In this document: in pieces, positions 9,651 through 18,892 of the stretch | How the letters are laid out: every line of letters begins with the position of its first letter | How positions within the stretch are numbered: position 1 is the first letter of the stretch | Origin: Planctomycetaceae bacterium | Lineage (GTDB): Bacteria; Planctomycetota; Planctomycetia; Planctomycetales; Planctomycetaceae | Assembly (NCBI GenBank): GCA_021732975.1 | Contig: JAKFWC010000017.1 | Coordinates: 1 to 64,000, forward strand | Reading direction: 5' to 3' | Length of the DNA: 64,000 nucleotides | Position numbers and translations under genes: made by a program | Notes under the pieces: generated by a model | Database searches by the model: none | What the model was told of the DNA's origin: nothing | What the model saw: only the letters and a program-made list of their open reading frames with translations

Positions 9651-11708
9651 TCAGCCCCCAGCTTTCTTAGGAACAGAAATCTGGGGGGGCTGCTGTTCTT
9701 TCGGCTGAACCGTTGGCGGACTGGTCGCAGGGAGGCTCTGAACCTTTTCACCGCAGCGCAACATTTTGCTGCCGAAATAGGGGTTCAGAAGTTGATCCGT
9801 TGTCTGGAGCCAGTCGCCCCCTCCGCCCGGAACCATCGGGCAATAGAAGTGCGTGAATGGCTTCTGAGCCCCCTCGCTGCGAACCTGCACCGCCAGTCGC
9901 AGGACGGCATGGCTGATCGGTTTGAAAGCCTTCCGAGCACCGGCGAGGTCCAAATGATGGAGATGCGCGGAATGAGTCTCGATCTCTTTCGATAACGTTT
10001 TGGCCAATTCCGGAATGGCTTCTGATTTCTGCAGGTGGCTGGCCGACTGATGCAGAGCTTGTGCCGCGTCCGGTGGGGGCGGCTTGTCCGAGGCTAAGGC
10101 CTGTTGAACCTGTAAATAGGCCGCAAACAGCGTATCGAGCTGTTCTCCCGTCGGCCCCGCAACAACTGCGATTGCCGCCGTGTTGAGGACCAGCGGCCCC
10201 TGTGGTTGCTTCTGGTGGGCGATTGCCCGGGAAGGATCGATCAAGCTGGGCTTGCCCGCGAGCTGCATTTGAGAGTCGATCAGGAAGTTGCCAGCAGTCG
10301 CCACCAGTTCGTCCGACTTCAGACCGTCCAGGATGACGATTTTGTCCCGGAGAATCGGCCCGAGCTTTACGGGCCGGATTTCAAACAGCCCTGGCTTGGT
10401 TTCCACATACACCACGCTGTTTGCTCCGGCGAGCAGCACCGCCAGCCGGGGCACATATAGCGATTCCGGGTGCGGAAGCGGCTCCTTCGCAAACCCGTAC
10501 CGCGAGGTCGGAACGAGGTCCATGCCGCAAATGGGGCACGGTCCCGGTTCGTCGCGAACAATCTGCGGGTGCATCGGACTGATCCATTTGTTGGCAAGGT
10601 TTGCATCATAGGTTTCCCCGTGAGTGCCGATCGGCAGGCGAATCCGCGCGGTGGCATAATCCCCCGGTCGCAGCCGTCGGTCTGCATTCAGCAGTTCCAC
10701 GCGGATGCCGACGGTCCGTGTCTTCAGGTCCACCGTCGGGTCCACGAAGGCGACGCGTCCGATGAGCGTCTCTCCGGGGATGGACTGAATCGTGGCCTCC
10801 ACGCTCTGACCAAAGCGAATGCGCGTCGCGTCCTCGGGAAACAGCCGCAACATCAGCCAGACCGTCGACAGTTCGGCGATGCGATAGACCGGATCACCGG
10901 CTTTGACGTAGTTCCCTTCGACAGCCAGCTTTTCGACAACCGTTCCCCCTTGGGGAGCGTAGATCGTCAATCGCGACTCGGCCTTGCCGGATCGTTCGAG
11001 TTCCGTGAGTTGCTCATCCGTCATCCCGAATTCGCGAAGTCGCTGCCGCGTATTGGCGGCGAGGGACTCTTGCGCCTGCCGGATCGCGGGGATTCCGTCG
11101 GCGGATTTGATCGCCTTTCGAGCTTCAAGATATTCCACCTGCGAGCCGTACAGTTGCGGACTGTAAATGATGGCAAGATGGTCCCCCTTCTTGATCTCGA
11201 CGCCGGTGTAGTCGGCGAACAACCGTTCGAGCCGACCGTCGATATACGCGGCAATCGTCGCTTGCCTGCTCTCGTCAATCGCAATCGAACCGACGGCTTG
11301 AACGGTCGCCTCCAGCGGCCCCCGTTCGACCGGTGCGGTCTGGATGTTGGCCAGACGGCGCTGGGCCGGCTCGATCTTCACGGCGAACTCATCCAGGTTC
11401 GCGGCGCCACTCGACGCAGGGACCAATTCCATGCCGCAAATGGGGCATCGTCCTGGAGTTGGCTGCCGAATCTGGGGATGCATGGGGCAGGTGTAGATGG
11501 TTCCCGGCTCGGCAGAAGCCAGGCTGGATGGAACGGCATGAGCCTGAATCCAGCCGAGACGTTGTGCGAGGCCAATCAAGGCCAGCAAGACGACCCCGGT
11601 CGCGAAAAACAGTCCCACTGGAAGCAGGTGGCTGACCAGCCAGTGAACACGATGACGTTTGGTTGAGGCCGCTGCCGCAGGAGCCGGCGCAGGGGGATGA
11701 TTCGTCAT
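9651..11708 (-). CDS. cusB: RND periplasmic adaptor with two heavy-metal-binding motifs, CusB type
   Basis: 685-aa membrane-fusion protein. A transmembrane anchor lies at about residues 27-50. Two copies of a heavy-metal-binding domain follow: near residues 72-97 (YTCPMHPQI...CPICGMELVP) and near 370-400 (SPMHPQIV...CPICGMDLVP). Both sit around the barrel-sandwich/beta-barrel adaptor core with its alpha-hairpin (AIRQAQESLAANTRQ). The C-terminal 180 residues resemble DUF3347, a domain found appended to such adaptors. It should collect Cu(I)/Ag(I) and feed the pump. I use the ATG at 11708 rather than an upstream in-frame ATG, because the 47 extra residues look non-coding and the chosen start leads directly into the anchor. 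The duplicated metal-binding motif, one within the core, is unusual. Confidence 0.88.
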   Translation of the reverse strand: MTNHPPAPAPAAAASTKRHRVHWLVSHLLPVGLFFATGVVLLALIGLAQRLGWIQAHAVPSSLASAEPGTIYTCPMHPQIRQPTPGRCPICGMELVPASSGAANLDEFAVKIEPAQRRLANIQTAPVERGPLEATVQAVGSIAIDESRQATIAAYIDGRLERLFADYTGVEIKKGDHLAIIYSPQLYGSQVEYLEARKAIKSADGIPAIRQAQESLAANTRQRLREFGMTDEQLTELERSGKAESRLTIYAPQGGTVVEKLAVEGNYVKAGDPVYRIAELSTVWLMLRLFPEDATRIRFGQSVEATIQSIPGETLIGRVAFVDPTVDLKTRTVGIRVELLNADRRLRPGDYATARIRLPIGTHGETYDANLANKWISPMHPQIVRDEPGPCPICGMDLVPTSRYGFAKEPLPHPESLYVPRLAVLLAGANSVVYVETKPGLFEIRPVKLGPILRDKIVILDGLKSDELVATAGNFLIDSQMQLAGKPSLIDPSRAIAHQKQPQGPLVLNTAAIAVVAGPTGEQLDTLFAAYLQVQQALASDKPPPPDAAQALHQSASHLQKSEAIPELAKTLSKEIETHSAHLHHLDLAGARKAFKPISHAVLRLAVQVRSEGAQKPFTHFYCPMVPGGGGDWLQTTDQLLNPYFGSKMLRCGEKVQSLPATSPPTVQPKEQQPPQISVPKKAGG

Positions 11709-11867
11709 TGGAGTGTCCCAAAGAGCCAGAAAGTGCAGACGACATCTTCTCGAACCGCCGATGACACGATGGTGCGAGGAGTTGGTGTCCACCATCTCTA
11801 TTGGCCACGGGTAAGCCGCAGCCGGGCTGCAATAGAAATCCGCGCGCAATGGTAGCGCAGGACTAGT

Positions 11868-12263
11868 TCAGGTCTGCCAGATGCAGAAGAGGGTTTGGAC
11901 GGAGGGGGCGGAGGTCGTATGCATGACGCGTTGCTCTTGCAGCGCGTTCAGGACGGCGACCTTCGCGGCGAATGACAGTAACTCGGCGTTGGCCCACGGG
12001 AACCACTCGATGCTGCGGAGTTCCCGGTTCGTCCCCGCGGGGGGCGGCGAAATCGGTACCGGCGACTCCGACTTCACCCGGCAGCAGCAGGCTGGTTTTG
12101 AAGCAACCGGGTGACAGCAACATTTCCGCATGTAGCTCGCGCAATTCCCAACTGCGCGGGGGCCACCAGAACAAATGCCGGTCGATTCACCGCTGCCGAG
12201 CAAGACGCTCAGCAGGACAAGCGTCTTTGTCCATTGGCTCGGAGTGTTTGGTTCGCGCCGCAT
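11868..12263 (-). CDS. Small Cys-rich protein of the copper efflux operon
   Basis: 131-aa protein between cusC and cusB on the same strand. The N-terminus has a hydrophobic stretch (TLVLLSVLLGSGES) compatible with a signal peptide. A cysteine cluster follows (MRKCCCHPVASKPACCCRV) that could chelate soft metals, then a Pro-rich linker and a conserved-looking C-terminal tail ending in TLFCIWQT. I do not recognise a characterised family. Context suggests a periplasmic metal-binding accessory. The ATG at 12263 fits a secreted protein better than the start 30 bases upstream. Confidence is moderate because the cysteine run is low complexity, but the position inside the operon supports it. Confidence 0.55.
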   Translation of the reverse strand: MRREPNTPSQWTKTLVLLSVLLGSGESTGICSGGPRAVGNCASYMRKCCCHPVASKPACCCRVKSESPVPISPPPAGTNRELRSIEWFPWANAELLSFAAKVAVLNALQEQRVMHTTSAPSVQTLFCIWQT

Positions 12264-12324
12264 CGTAGTCCCCAAGGCTCGATCGTATAACAACCGGTGG
12301 CGTTGAGGAAGTGTCTTCTTCGGA

Positions 12325-13821
12325 TCAGGGTTCGGCGGATGGCGGAAGAAGCGCTGGTGACACGACCACGAGGTCTGTGCCCACAGTCTGACGAATGCGT
12401 GCGAGCGTGATCGCTTGCTGCCCGAGCGCGCGGTGATAACCCAGCCCCAGATTCAGCACGGTGCGATAGTCCCGAATGACGCGATCGAATGTGACCGAAC
12501 TGTTCGTGAGTGCCTGAAGATCGGCATCAAAGGTCTGCCGGGCTTGCGGCAAAATGGACCTCTCGTACAGTTGCACGGTTTCATGACTCGCCCGCGCCTG
12601 CTCCCATAAGTCCCGCAATTGTGCATCCAATCGGGCGACAATTTCGTCGACGGAGGCGTGGGCTGCATGGTTCTCCCGAGTGGCTTGGGACAGCATTGCC
12701 TCATACTTGCTGCGTGAGAGAGGCAGAGTCGTGGAAACTCCGAGCGTTAAGGAGTCGCGACCGGCATCGTTCATGGTGGCGCCCGGGGCGTCCATAAATA
12801 CCCAGCCGACACCAAAAGTCAGGTCCGGTCGACGCTGCAGCCGTGCGACTTCCACGCCCCAGCGTGTTGCGGCTGTCCGCAACCGGGCAGCCGCAACCTC
12901 GGGTTGCGACTCCAGGGCCACCGCCTTCAAGAGTCCATGATCCCAGTCCGGAAACTCCGGGGCAATTTCCGAAGGTGGTTGGATCGCAATCGCCGCGTCA
13001 CGGCCTAACAGCCGGTTGAGTTCCGCATTCGTTGCCACGATTTGCTGCCGATAGGAAATCAACTGCTCCTGGAGACTCGTCAATTCCAGGGTCGCCATGA
13101 GCACGTCCCCCGGCTGCGCATCGCCCGTCGCCACGCGGGCATTGGCCGTCTTGATCAACGACTCCAATTGGGACTGATCGGCCAGTGTGGTCTCAATTTG
13201 CTTGTTGAGAACGTAGTATTTGAACCACGTGGCCCGTAAATCGCCCACGACTCGCAGCCGCTCGGCGTGATACATATTCTCCGCAACCAGTGCCTCAAAG
13301 CAGGCCCTCTGGGCTTCCGCTTTCAGCCGGCCAAGCCAGGGAATCATCTGCATCAGTTGTAGATCAGCGACCTGACGATCCGGCTCAAAGTTCATCGGGG
13401 GGACAAAGAACGTGCTCCCCACCGAAGGATCAGGCAGCGTCGCGATGTATCGGGTCTTGTCCCAGGCCGCAGCCGCTTCTTGCTGCATGCGCCGCAAAGT
13501 CGGGTTCTCAGACAAGGCGCGGGCTTCGAGATCGGGGAGCGTCTCGATCACTGACAGTCCGGAAGCCGTCAGGTCGGCTGTATCTGGCTCCGGGACGCGC
13601 GCTTGTGTTGGCTCGATGTCGATTTCCAGCGAGACCGGTACGATTGTGCGAGGACGTAACCCCTTGTGATCCGCGGTCGAGTCCCCCGAGGTTTTGGTCG
13701 CGGACGATTCAACGAGTCGTTGAGGTCTCGCTGTTTGGCAACCAGCGAGAACCAGCATCAACATGACGACGGTACGGTAGTACGGAGAAAGCGTCGCCAA
13801 AATCCGCTTGACTGGCGTCAT
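12325..13821 (-). CDS. cusC: TolC-family outer-membrane efflux lipoprotein (CusC type)
   Basis: Outer-membrane channel of the tripartite metal pump, about 498 aa. The N-terminus MTPVKRILATL...LMLVLAGC ends in a lipobox (LAGC), so it is probably acylated. Two outer-membrane efflux protein repeats follow (about 110-290 and 310-490) with the long amphipathic helices typical of TolC, e.g. QTIEATLADQSQLESL-like and ARASHETVQLYE segments. The start at 13821 places AGGTGG about nine bases upstream; a Met four codons earlier (13833) is the alternative. It is the first gene of the operon, and the IS3 remnant to the right marks the boundary. The roughly 150 bp upstream show no regulator gene. Confidence 0.88.
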   Translation of the reverse strand: MTPVKRILATLSPYYRTVVMLMLVLAGCQTARPQRLVESSATKTSGDSTADHKGLRPRTIVPVSLEIDIEPTQARVPEPDTADLTASGLSVIETLPDLEARALSENPTLRRMQQEAAAAWDKTRYIATLPDPSVGSTFFVPPMNFEPDRQVADLQLMQMIPWLGRLKAEAQRACFEALVAENMYHAERLRVVGDLRATWFKYYVLNKQIETTLADQSQLESLIKTANARVATGDAQPGDVLMATLELTSLQEQLISYRQQIVATNAELNRLLGRDAAIAIQPPSEIAPEFPDWDHGLLKAVALESQPEVAAARLRTAATRWGVEVARLQRRPDLTFGVGWVFMDAPGATMNDAGRDSLTLGVSTTLPLSRSKYEAMLSQATRENHAAHASVDEIVARLDAQLRDLWEQARASHETVQLYERSILPQARQTFDADLQALTNSSVTFDRVIRDYRTVLNLGLGYHRALGQQAITLARIRQTVGTDLVVVSPALLPPSAEP

Positions 13822-14114
13822 GACTCCATTCATCCACCTGAGGACCGGCGATTCCTGCCCACCGCAATCCATCGTGGCGGCACCGCACGCCTCATTAATC
13901 GATGCGGGCGGCATGGTCGATTCAATCGATATCCGGTGATTATTCCGTTAGACCCCCGATGAGACCCCCGCATGACGGTCTGTGCCGGTTAACGAAACTG
14001 TTCGGGTGACGCGAGGTTGTGAGCGACCCGATACACAAAGCCTCACTCACAATGCGCCCCTTTGCACCCTGCTGGACGACGATCGGGCGGTGACTGCTGA
14101 GTGGAAACCACTAG

Positions 14115-14395
14115 TGGCTATCGAGCAGCATGGGCGTGGAGTTCTGTCTGGCGACGCTGGAGGAAGCGTTGCGATACGGTCGACCGGAGTCTTTAACACG
14201 AATCAAGGGGCGCAGTTCACGAGCCAGGAGTTCACGGGACCGTTGGCCGCGGAGTCGATTGCGATCAGCATGGATGGGAAGGATCGGGCGATCGACAACG
14301 TAATGATCGAGCGACTGTGGCGATTTGTGACGTATGAAAACATCGCCGCGACCGGAATCGGCAATTTTTGCCGCCCTGTTGGGTGGGTGACTTGA
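14115..14395 (+). pseudogene. Decayed IS3-family transposase (OrfB fragment)
   Basis: Two frames together spell an IS3-group OrfB catalytic core fragment. Frame A from 14115 to about 14190 reads WLSSSMGVEFCLATLEEALR, matching the stretch after the first catalytic Asp. Frame B from about 14190 reads VFNTNQGAQFTSQEFTGPL, AISMDGKDRAIDNVMIERLWRFV and TYENI. This includes the second catalytic Asp position altered to Asn (NTNQG instead of the usual NTDQG) and the final Glu. There is a stop before frame A and a frameshift at about 14190, no OrfA, and no recognisable ends, so it is a dead remnant. It lies just upstream of the giant FG-GAP gene. Confidence 0.75.
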
Positions 14396-14567
14396 ACAGC
14401 CACGAAACTACGGAATACAGGCTGGTTTTTACCGTTCTGGTGTTGACTGTCGGAGTGCTCTTCCATAGACCGCTTTGCGGCCGTCGGTGCCGTACATTCC
14501 AGTTTGGGCGATTCTGCACCGACATCGAAAACGAAAGAGCGGGTTCATTTCGCGGTGGTAATAGAGA
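14396..14567. other. Spacer before the FG-GAP gene
   Basis: Short region between the IS3 remnant and the FG-GAP gene. A TTGACT hexamer at 14443-14448 followed about 16 bases later by ATAGAC could be a promoter, but the match is weak. Nothing else is recognised. Confidence 0.2.
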
Positions 14568-17500
14568 ATGTGGCCTTTTGAATTCAGTTCGTTCAAATCA
14601 TTGCCACGAAACCGTTCGGGACATCGTTCGCCGACCGACATTCCCGCGATGGTCGAGTATCTCGAATCGCGAACTCTTCTCTCCAGTCCGGCGGTCGATC
14701 CCACCACCAGTCCGACGGACTTTGGCGTGATCGACCTGAACGTTTCCACGGGCGACTGGCAGGCAGCTCGCTTCGATGGCACGCAGTTTGTCAACGAATC
14801 CCTGATATCGTGGGAGAACGCGGTCGGGGAGACGGTTGTGGTTCACGGCGATCTCTGGGGAACCGGTCATCAGGATCTGCTGGAATACGATCCAGCAACC
14901 GGCTCCTTCAATGGACAATGGCAATCCGGTTCCGGAATCGCGACCGGAATCATTGTCACATGGATCCCCCATATGGACCTGCAGTTTCTGACCATGCAGG
15001 ATCTGAACCATGACGGCCGGGACGACATCACTGCCATGGACCGGAATACCGGCAACTGGGCGACAGCGACATCTCGTGCCGACGGTGGCTACGACGTTCG
15101 GTTCATTGGCACCTGGCAGACCGGTATCGACTGGCAGCATGTCTCATTTGCGGATCTGAATGGCGACAATTACGACGACATCGTTGGCTATAATTCCAGC
15201 AATCGAACTTGGAACGCACTCTTCGGAACGGGGTCGACATTCCTGGATGCCAGTTTCCTTGATCCCCTCATCAGTGGAAGCCCTTCGTCTGTCGTGGTGG
15301 CGAATTTCGATGGTGTCGCCGGCGCCGACATTCTGGAACGGGACGCCAATTCGGGCGACTGGACTGCAATTTCGTTTGTGAGCGGTCGCTTTGAATCGAA
15401 AACCGTGGGGAACTGGAGCCCCGGTGGCAGTTGGACCAATATCAATGCGATTGATTTCTGGGGGGCGGGCCGCAACGCGATCATCGGATTCAATTCACAG
15501 TCCAACGAATGGAGACTTACTTGGTCAGCTGGTAGTGGCTTTGCCACATCCAGCGTGTCGACCTGGGGCCCAGGCAGTTATGCCGATGCGCAGGTCGGTG
15601 ACTTCAATCACGACGGCCGCGAAGATCTCGTCGCCCGTCAGGTCAGCACAGGTCGCTGGTATGAACTCACTTCGTCCAGCACCAGCGTGCAGACGAAACT
15701 TCTCGGCACCTGGCAACCGAATGCGGCGTATGCTCTCGTTCGCGCCGGCGATTTCAACAATGACGCACGGACCGATCTCGTCGGCATGGACGCCGGATCC
15801 GGCGTCTGGCGTGGACTCCTTTCGGGAAACGACGGGAGTTTTACATCCACTGCGTTCGCTTCTCCTGCATACGGACTCGTTCCAAAGGACGTTGGTGTCG
15901 GTGATTTCAATGCTGACGGTTATCTCGATGTGATCGGCCGGGATGCACGTACCTACAACTGGCAAATCATCTCGGTCGAGAATGGGGCGTTAACTTCCCA
16001 CCGCTTCAATTCGTGGACGGCCTATGGTTCCGGCTGGAGTGATCGCTACGCCATCAACATGGACGGCAAAGGTGACAATGACCTGCTCGCCCGCGACGCG
16101 GTCACCGGCGATTGGTGGCTGACCACATTTGTCGGGATAGAACCCACTACCACCAAGGTCGCTAATTGGGATCCCTCCGCGAGCTGGCTGAACTGGCAGG
16201 CTGTCGACTTCGATAACAATGGCACGGTCGATGTCTTGGCCAGAAATGCGTCCACGGGGAACTGGCATCTCTTGCGGTCGGTGAATGGAGTCGTCAGTTC
16301 GACCATCATTGCCAATTGGTCGACCTCCACGAATTGGGTCGACTTTCAGGTCGCCAATCTCTTTGGAACCGGCCGCCCGGTGGTATTGGCCCGTGATGCC
16401 GGGACGAATTTCTGGCAGGGACTCTGGAGTATTGGAAGCGGGTTTTCGTCGCATCCGCTGCAGGGCCTGGCATCGGGACGGAACTATATCGATACCCGCG
16501 TGGTGGATTTCTTCGGTGATGGTCGCCAGACCGTGGTCACACGCGATGCTTCTTCCGGTGCCTGGTACGGTCTGTGGTATGGTTCGGGGCGGTTCAACCT
16601 CACACCGCTGGGTTACTGGGACACTGTGGGGAGCTGGAACAGTGTGACTGTAGCAGACCTTGGCGCAACGGGTCACCAGGCTGTTTATGGTTTCAACACC
16701 GTATCCGGTACCTGGAACCGGATGGACTTCGATGGCGTCATTGCCACGCAGACCGCGGTTGCGCAGAACTTACTGATACAGTCGCTTGACCTCACCGCGG
16801 TCGGTAATTTCATCGATGCAGATCGTGATGCGATCCTCGCTCGCAGTACGTTCAACGGACATTGGTATCGCCTCACTCAGGATGCGGGTGGATACCTGCT
16901 GTTCGATCTTGGGCTTTGGCCGGAGACCGCCGATTGGACATCGGTCACCGTCGGAGATTTCAACCACGACCGCCGCGCTGATGTCGCGGGTTATTCACCG
17001 TCGCAGGCAGCCTGGAGCGCGCGAACATTCAACGGAAACCAATCCACCTCCATCAGTCTCGGAACGTGGAGTTCCACCTCATTGGCGACAGATGTCCCTG
17101 GAGCGACTGATGCAACCCTCAAAGCGATCATTCTCGCGGACACACCTGGTTTAAGGTCGGCGGTTGCTGTCGGTGACACGCGCACCATCGCCCGGTTGCT
17201 TCGTAACTGGGCCGCGAATGCTGTCGACTCCGCTCTATTCAGCAATCCACTGCTGAACGGCGCCCGCAGCGCGAGTGAAGCGTACTTCAGCGGCTATGCG
17301 ATTGACAAAGCTGGATCGACTTGCGGCGGTGTTGGTGAATTCTACGTCAATATCCTGAAGCTGTTCAGCATTGATTCACTCACCGTCGGTCTTGGTGATT
17401 ATCGTGCCGACGCTCTGATCCATACCACGGTCGTGGTTCCCATTCGGAATCAGCAATCGTGGAGTTTTGACATCTTCGACCCGACATTCAACTGCACCTA

Positions 17501-17903
17501 CGTGGACGCCCTCTCGGGAAACAATCTTTCCTACACCACGATCGTGTCGGCAGTCCAGTCGAGAAACACCGCGAATGTTTCTGTCGAAGAGTCCGCGACG
17601 TTGTATCGGGATTTTATCTCTCGAATTCCCTTTGACTCGCCGGACATGACACTCGTCGGAATTCAGGACGGCATCTACATTTATCGGTGGCCGAATTATG
17701 GATTGGACGACTACGTCCGGGTGAATCAATCTACGTTCTCTGAATACGGTTACGCATCGGGGAATGCCGGATTCTACCAGTTAATGGCGAAAGTCCTGGT
17801 GGTGAACCCGAATAATGGATCGGGGAGTCCATCAATCAGTCAGGATCAGCGCGCCCAATTCCTCAGCGAACTCGCGAGTCTGGGGATCGTCGTGCCGAAC
17901 TGA
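14568..17903 (+). CDS. Giant FG-GAP/VCBS repeat protein with C-terminal transglutaminase-like domain
   Basis: 1111-aa, probably extracellular. Residues about 25-42 contain MVEYLESRTLLSS, close to the LEPR/LESR-XLL motif that marks many large planctomycetal surface proteins. Residues about 50-850 are made of some 16-18 repeats of roughly 45 aa (core V-x-D-F-N-x-D-x-R-x-D-x-x-x-R/G-x-x-x-x-x-G-x-W), an integrin-alpha-like beta-propeller architecture with Ca-binding DxNxDG-type loops. The last 230 residues lack repeats and show CGGVGEFYVNILKLF (Cys919), an ALIHTTVVVPI segment (His952) and FDIFDPTF (Asp971). That order and spacing fit a transglutaminase/papain-like Cys-His-Asp triad. ATG at 14568 has a GGTGG-type site upstream; a later Met at the LESR motif is an alternative. 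Function unknown; a surface-bound processing or cross-linking enzyme is inferred. Confidence 0.85.
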   Translation: MWPFEFSSFKSLPRNRSGHRSPTDIPAMVEYLESRTLLSSPAVDPTTSPTDFGVIDLNVSTGDWQAARFDGTQFVNESLISWENAVGETVVVHGDLWGTGHQDLLEYDPATGSFNGQWQSGSGIATGIIVTWIPHMDLQFLTMQDLNHDGRDDITAMDRNTGNWATATSRADGGYDVRFIGTWQTGIDWQHVSFADLNGDNYDDIVGYNSSNRTWNALFGTGSTFLDASFLDPLISGSPSSVVVANFDGVAGADILERDANSGDWTAISFVSGRFESKTVGNWSPGGSWTNINAIDFWGAGRNAIIGFNSQSNEWRLTWSAGSGFATSSVSTWGPGSYADAQVGDFNHDGREDLVARQVSTGRWYELTSSSTSVQTKLLGTWQPNAAYALVRAGDFNNDARTDLVGMDAGSGVWRGLLSGNDGSFTSTAFASPAYGLVPKDVGVGDFNADGYLDVIGRDARTYNWQIISVENGALTSHRFNSWTAYGSGWSDRYAINMDGKGDNDLLARDAVTGDWWLTTFVGIEPTTTKVANWDPSASWLNWQAVDFDNNGTVDVLARNASTGNWHLLRSVNGVVSSTIIANWSTSTNWVDFQVANLFGTGRPVVLARDAGTNFWQGLWSIGSGFSSHPLQGLASGRNYIDTRVVDFFGDGRQTVVTRDASSGAWYGLWYGSGRFNLTPLGYWDTVGSWNSVTVADLGATGHQAVYGFNTVSGTWNRMDFDGVIATQTAVAQNLLIQSLDLTAVGNFIDADRDAILARSTFNGHWYRLTQDAGGYLLFDLGLWPETADWTSVTVGDFNHDRRADVAGYSPSQAAWSARTFNGNQSTSISLGTWSSTSLATDVPGATDATLKAIILADTPGLRSAVAVGDTRTIARLLRNWAANAVDSALFSNPLLNGARSASEAYFSGYAIDKAGSTCGGVGEFYVNILKLFSIDSLTVGLGDYRADALIHTTVVVPIRNQQSWSFDIFDPTFNCTYVDALSGNNLSYTTIVSAVQSRNTANVSVEESATLYRDFISRIPFDSPDMTLVGIQDGIYIYRWPNYGLDDYVRVNQSTFSEYGYASGNAGFYQLMAKVLVVNPNNGSGSPSISQDQRAQFLSELASLGIVVPN

Positions 17904-17926
17904 CCAGGCGCATTCAATGGGACATC

Positions 17927-18892
17927 TCAAAGGGCTTGATGCAATCCGATGGTTCCAAGAGCATAGAAAGTGTACTCGACATCTGCGATGTGGTCCCAGG
18001 CGGCAGCGAGGAAGCCGCCTGTACTCAACTCCAATTGATTCAGAAACCGCCGCAATTTTGCCGGGGGGATAATGTCCGGTGCATCGAGATCGAGGCTGGT
18101 CAGATAGCCCGTGAAAGTTGACAACGTATCCGAGAATGGGACACGAGTGTTGGCCTGGAAACCACCGTCGTCACCCCGGACTTCTTGGAGAAAGTCGACG
18201 ACACGGCTTCGGGTTGCGCCATCGAAAGCATCGAACATTTTGAGCAGGGCGACCGCAGCCGCTGTGGGATTGGTGCCGCTGCGGCGCATTGGGCCGACTT
18301 CCACGAACCCACCGTCGTCACGCTGACGTTGTTGAACGAAGGCAATCAAGCGATCTGCGTCGGGCACGCTGCGGCCGATCAGTTCATAACAGAGTGCGAC
18401 CAGAAAGGAGTGATAGGTACTTCCGGAAGCCCCGCTGATGGACTTGGCGTAACCGCCGTCCCCAACACGAAAACTCTCCAGCAAAACAGCCAAACGTTCG
18501 GACCAATCCGGCGCGACATCGGCGAGAAGATCGGTCCCCGTTGCGCCTTGGACTACGATCGCCGAGTAGAGCCAGCTGACGATGTCGATCACCGATGTCG
18601 TGCGCCCGGCGTTGCGTTTCAGCCAGTCGCCGGTTTTAGCGGCGGCTACCGGATCGATTTCCCCAAGCGATGCCAAACCGCGGAGAGCGAAGGATGTGTA
18701 ATAGAGATCGGCCTGGACACCATCCTCAAAGAGCGGTTCGCCGTTGAGATCGACATCGCGCCCGGAGAAACCACCATCGGGAAGCTGCCGAGACAGAAGA
18801 AATGTCCGATGGCGTTGGCGGAACTCTTCCGGCAGTTGTTGCAGTCCGCGTTGAATGCGATCTCCGAGTTGCAGCAGATACGGTGCGGGCAT
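17927..18892 (-). CDS. Prenyltransferase/squalene-cyclase repeat protein
   Basis: 321-aa all-helical protein with about five QW/PFTB-type repeats (DGGFSGR, DGGYAKS, DGGFVEV, DGGFQAN and TGGFLAA spaced by about 50 aa). It forms a single alpha/alpha-barrel similar to the beta subunit of protein prenyltransferases or half of a triterpene cyclase. It lacks the DXDD acid motif of class II cyclases, so it is unlikely to be a cyclase by itself. A His-Ile-Ala-Asp segment near the C-terminus occupies the region of the prenyltransferase metal site, but the standard D/C/H zinc triad is not evident. The ATG shares a base with the stop of the prenyl synthase gene, making it the last gene of the minus-strand cluster. 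Role unknown: a prenyl-binding partner or transferase. Confidence 0.8.
   Translation of the reverse strand: MPAPYLLQLGDRIQRGLQQLPEEFRQRHRTFLLSRQLPDGGFSGRDVDLNGEPLFEDGVQADLYYTSFALRGLASLGEIDPVAAAKTGDWLKRNAGRTTSVIDIVSWLYSAIVVQGATGTDLLADVAPDWSERLAVLLESFRVGDGGYAKSISGASGSTYHSFLVALCYELIGRSVPDADRLIAFVQQRQRDDGGFVEVGPMRRSGTNPTAAAVALLKMFDAFDGATRSRVVDFLQEVRGDDGGFQANTRVPFSDTLSTFTGYLTSLDLDAPDIIPPAKLRRFLNQLELSTGGFLAAAWDHIADVEYTFYALGTIGLHQAL

Noticed and set aside
9651-11849. Longer cusB starting at 11849
   Set aside because: The 47 upstream residues are not family-like; ATG 11708 leads directly into the membrane anchor.
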